NCBI GenBank assembly: GCA_023229685.1 | Contig: JALNYT010000012.1 | Location: forward strand, 1-59,194 | DNA from: Sulfuritalea sp. | GTDB taxonomy: Bacteria; Pseudomonadota; Gammaproteobacteria; Burkholderiales; Rhodocyclaceae | Length of the DNA: 59,194 nt | Reading direction: 5' to 3' | Shown here: positions 56,288 through 59,194 of the stretch, in pieces | Numbering within the stretch: position 1 is the first letter of the stretch | Layout of the letters: the number at the start of each line of letters is the position of its first letter | Program-made: the position numbers and the translations under genes | The notes under the pieces: model-generated | What the model was told of the DNA's origin: nothing | Databases searched by the model: none | Seen by the model: the letters and a program-made list of their open reading frames with translations, nothing else

Positions 56288-58832
56288 ATTCTAGACGATT
56301 GGGATTTGCGCTCTGGCCGGAACCCAGTCGCTCGGGTGAAGGTGGCTGATCCGATTCTAGACGATTGGGATTTGCGCTCTGGCCGGAACAACTGCGTCGC
56401 GCTGGTAACAGGCGCCCCAATTCTAGACGATTGGGATTTGCGCTCTGGCCGGAACTCCTGCGCGGCATTGCCAGTTACTTGATTGATTCTAGACGATTGG
56501 GATTTGCGCTCTGGCCGGAACTGGGATTTCACGATCGTGCTGCCCGGTGAAATTCTAGACGATTGGGATTTGCGCTCTGGCCGGAACGAGCTTGATCTGC
56601 TCGATGCGGCTGTGGCCATTCTAGACGATTGGGATTTGCGCTCTGGCCGGAACCTGCTCGGGCTGGTCGCCAGCTCGGTGGCATTCTAGACGATTGGGAT
56701 TTGCGCTCTGGCCGGAACGCGGGCGAGCTGCTCGACGGCGGCGATGGCATTCTAGACGATTGGGATTTGCGCTCTGGCCGGAACGTAGCCGCTCTTGTCG
56801 TAGGCGATCAGGCCATTCTAGACGATTGGGATTTGCGCTCTGGCCGGAACCCGTCAGTAGGCTTTGAGAACGCCACTGCAATTCTAGACGATTGGGATTT
56901 GCGCTCTGGCCGGAACTACACCGGCATCACCCTGCTCGAAGCGCATATTCTAGACGATTGGGATTTGCGCTCTGGCCGGAACGAAAAGTGGTGCTACGAC
57001 GAGCGTGGGGTGATTCTAGACGATTGGGATTTGCGCTCTGGCCGGAACACACTCGCCGCCGCAACGCCAAATTTTCTTATTCTAGACGATTGGGATTTGC
57101 GCTCTGGCCGGAACCACTTCGCCATGCAGATCCGCCGTGCCGCTATTCTAGACGATTGGGATTTGCGCTCTGGCCGGAACAGGAATGTCAAACACCAGGC
57201 GGCCGTTGTCATTCTAGACGATTGGGATTTGCGCTCTGGCCGGAACGCATCATCCAGTTCGCCCGACGTGTAGCAGATTCTAGACGATTGGGATTTGCGC
57301 TCTGGCCGGAACTATATAGGTAATTCTCTACGTACACACCTCATTCTAGACGATTGGGATTTGCGCTCTGGCCGGAACTGGCGGGCACTGGCCAACTTGC
57401 AGATAGAGATTCTAGACGATTGGGATTTGCGCTCTGGCCGGAACATGATCCGCACTTCGGCGCGCAGCTCACATAATTCTAGACGATTGGGATTTGCGCT
57501 CTGGCCGGAACAGCTCGGCTTGTCTGGTGGCCTCGATCTGCATTCTAGACGATTGGGATTTGCGCTCTGGCCGGAACGGATCAATTGTCAACACGTCGAT
57601 CCTCAGCATTCTAGACGATTGGGATTTGCGCTCTGGCCGGAACGGTATTTGTGGGACTACGGCGTTTCCGAGAATTCTAGACGATTGGGATTTGCGCTCT
57701 GGCCGGAACGTACCGGACTATTCCACGCTTGCCACCAATCATTCTAGACGATTGGGATTTGCGCTCTGGCCGGAACCGTATTGGTCGTGCACATCGGCAT
57801 TGTCGAATTCTAGACGATTGGGATTTGCGCTCTGGCCGGAACGGTAGCGAGCGAGCCGTGGCGCTTGAGGACATTCTAGACGATTGGGATTTGCGCTCTG
57901 GCCGGAACCACTGGAGTATCCACGGATACCCTGCGCCGATTCTAGACGATTGGGATTTGCGCTCTGGCCGGAACCTTTCAACCCGGCGGCCATTGCCGCC
58001 AACCATTCTAGACGATTGGGATTTGCGCTCTGGCCGGAACTACACGGACATGTTCAATGCGTCCGTCACGATTCTAGACGATTGGGATTTGCGCTCTGGC
58101 CGGAACACAAAGGGCTGTGCCAACCCTGCTTGAAGAATTCTAGACGATTGGGATTTGCGCTCTGGCCGGAACGTGGTCGTTGGCGATATCGACGATGTCA
58201 GGATTCTAGACGATTGGGATTTGCGCTCTGGCCGGAACCTCCATCGCCTCTTCGCGCCGCACGGTGCCATTCTAGACGATTGGGATTTGCGCTCTGGCCG
58301 GAACTGGTGCGCCCTGCAGGACGAACTGCCGAGCATTCTAGACGATTGGGATTTGCGCTCTGGCCGGAACTGCGCGGCGGTGTTGGTGACTGGAATCTTT
58401 ATTCTAGACGATTGGGATTTGCGCTCTGGCCGGAACCTGCACGAGGGCTACACGGACACGGCCGTCATTCTAGACGATTGGGATTTGCGCTCTGGCCGGA
58501 ACAAACAGCTCGGCCGCCGCGGTGATGTCGGTATTCTAGACGATTGGGATTTGCGCTCTGGCCGGAACTGGCGCACCTTTCAGGAACGCAGCGAGAATAT
58601 TCTAGACGATTGGGATTTGCGCTCTGGCCGGAACTGGTGCGCCCTCCTCTCTCAATGATGGCTGATTCTAGACGATTGGGATTTGCGCTCTGGCCGGAAC
58701 GTTGGTCGGGGTGTTGAACGTGCCGAAAGGATTCTAGACGATTGGGATTTGCGCTCTGGCCGGAACGTGCACGTTCCATTCGCATCGAGAACAAAGATTC
58801 TAGACGATTGGGATTTGCGCTCTGGCCGGAAC
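56288..58832 (-). CRISPR. Type II-C CRISPR array, 39 repeats and 38 spacers
   Basis: 39 repeats of 36 nt, all identical by eye, starting at 56288 and spaced about every 66 bases. On the plus strand each reads ATTCTAGACG...GGCCGGAAC; in crRNA sense it begins GTTCCGGCC and ends GTCTAGAAT. Spacers are 30 nt except one of 29 (56654-56682) and two of 31 (57445-57475 and 57710-57740). Spacers all differ. No degenerate terminal repeat is seen at either end. crRNA is predicted on the minus strand (see the tracrRNA, terminator and -10 box entries), so the 58832 side should be the leader end. Confidence 0.98.
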
Positions 58833-58835
58833 GGC

Positions 58836-58888
58836 AACTTCATGTTCGCAGGAGGCGCAAAAAACGCGCCCCCTCCAACCATGAAGTT
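58836..58888. repeat. Large inverted repeat at the leader side of the array
   Basis: AACTTCATG (58836-58844) pairs with CATGAAGTT (58880-58888), enclosing a second GC-rich stem (GGAGGCGC with GCGCCCCCTCC around AAAAAA). The structure starts four bases after the last repeat, where a leader would be expected. Confidence 0.6.
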
Positions 58889-59069
58889 CTTGCTTCGCAA
58901 GGTCTGCAAGAAGGACCTTTTCGCCGTCCTGCCAGAGCTGATTTTCTTATTTGCCGCTGCCTTGATCAATTACGCATGAGTCACGCGTGTAGGTATAGGG
59001 ATGACCGCTGTCCTGCATTGAACCGACCTTCAGAGGCACGGAACTTATAGGTCGCCAGTGTCTCTTGAT
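58889..59069. other. Probable leader region and flank of the array
   Basis: No gene is recognised. A 32-codon frame on the plus strand (58881-58979) lacks a ribosome site and is probably chance. The section near 58920-58975 is more AT-rich than its surroundings. The later part leads into the IS-like end. Confidence 0.35.
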
Positions 59070-59194
59070 GGCCTATTCTGTTGAAAAAGTCGGTTTTATT
59101 TTTCCGCGGGTGCGGTTCAACATTCTCGAATTGAAGTCCTGGGCGAGTTGGTTGTGTGTGTCTGAAGGCGAGGTACCCTCAACCCGCCACTACT
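59070..59194. mobile_element. IS-like terminal sequence at the right edge
   Basis: GGCCTATTCTGTTGAAAAA (59070-59088) is an exact inverted copy of the IS terminus at 107-125, then diverges (GTCGGTTTTATTTTTCCGCG). The interior differs from the left copy, so this may be the opposite end of the same IS type. The element runs off the window; no reliable transposase codons can be assigned here. Confidence 0.45.

Noticed and set aside
56288..58832. Long reading frames across the CRISPR array encoding tandem ILDDWDLRSGRN or FRPERKSQSSRI units
   Set aside because: The 66-base period is a multiple of three and the repeat lacks stops in several frames, so open frames arise automatically. They are not genes.
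58963..58970. TTGATCAA as an FNR-type site near the array leader
   Set aside because: It lacks the four-base spacer between half-sites, so it is only a short palindrome.

Overview
The window looks like a chromosomal segment from a GC-rich betaproteobacterium, probably of the Rhodocyclales type. That is an inference from the conserved tig-clpP-clpX-lon-ppiD order, hpnCDE squalene genes, a PHB-type phasin, MuxABC-like RND pumps, molybdenum cofactor genes and several class III cyclases. Both edges run into the same 19-bp terminal sequence of an insertion-sequence-like element, in inverted orientation, so the segment is bounded by repeats.

Layout. 1-125: truncated IS end with the start of a transposase. 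589-1041: small secreted protein. 1309-9365 (minus): protein quality control block with two tRNAs (Leu-TAG, tig, clpP, clpX, lon, Val-TAC, ppiD). 9544-12666 (plus): hpnC-hpnD-hpnE, squalene from farnesyl diphosphate. 12679-15772: ybbA-type ABC ATPase divergent from tesA, then mnmH and a methyltransferase. 15820-24705 (plus): a signalling/acyl-CoA block made of a hemerythrin-fused cyclase, a Pat-like acyltransferase, tag, a GAF-GAF-PAS cyclase and an acyl-CoA ligase carrying the lysine motif that Pat enzymes modify. 24692-36492 (minus): MFS transporter, NRAMP-like transporter and a tripartite RND pump with two permeases. 36633-39534 (minus): five small envelope proteins. 39700-44669 (minus): methyltransferase remnant, VapBC-like pair, clpB, catalase-like protein, DUF1304 protein. 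44826-45347 (plus): phasin with a possible FNR-type site. 45399-51304 (minus): moaE, moaD, moeA, mobB, an ATP-grasp-like protein and a DinG-type helicase.

51720-58832 holds a complete type II-C CRISPR-Cas locus: tracrRNA (minus), cas9, cas1, cas2 (plus) and an array of 39 identical 36-nt repeats with 38 spacers. Four independent signals put RNA production on the minus strand, towards the cas genes. These are the anti-repeat with a Neisseria-like nexus, an extended -10 in front of it, a -10-like TAGAAT at the end of every repeat (minus sense), and a rho-independent terminator between the array and cas2. tracrRNA and cas9 appear to fire from one palindromic divergent promoter. The 1025-residue Cas9 keeps all its nuclease residues, so the system looks functional. 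Its PAM is unknown.

Other items of interest are a short dispersed motif (core AGTCGGCGCTGGCG) found in many unrelated genes, GC-rich palindromic elements absorbed into the ends of hpnE and an RND permease, and the cyclase-Pat-cyclase-ligase neighbourhood.
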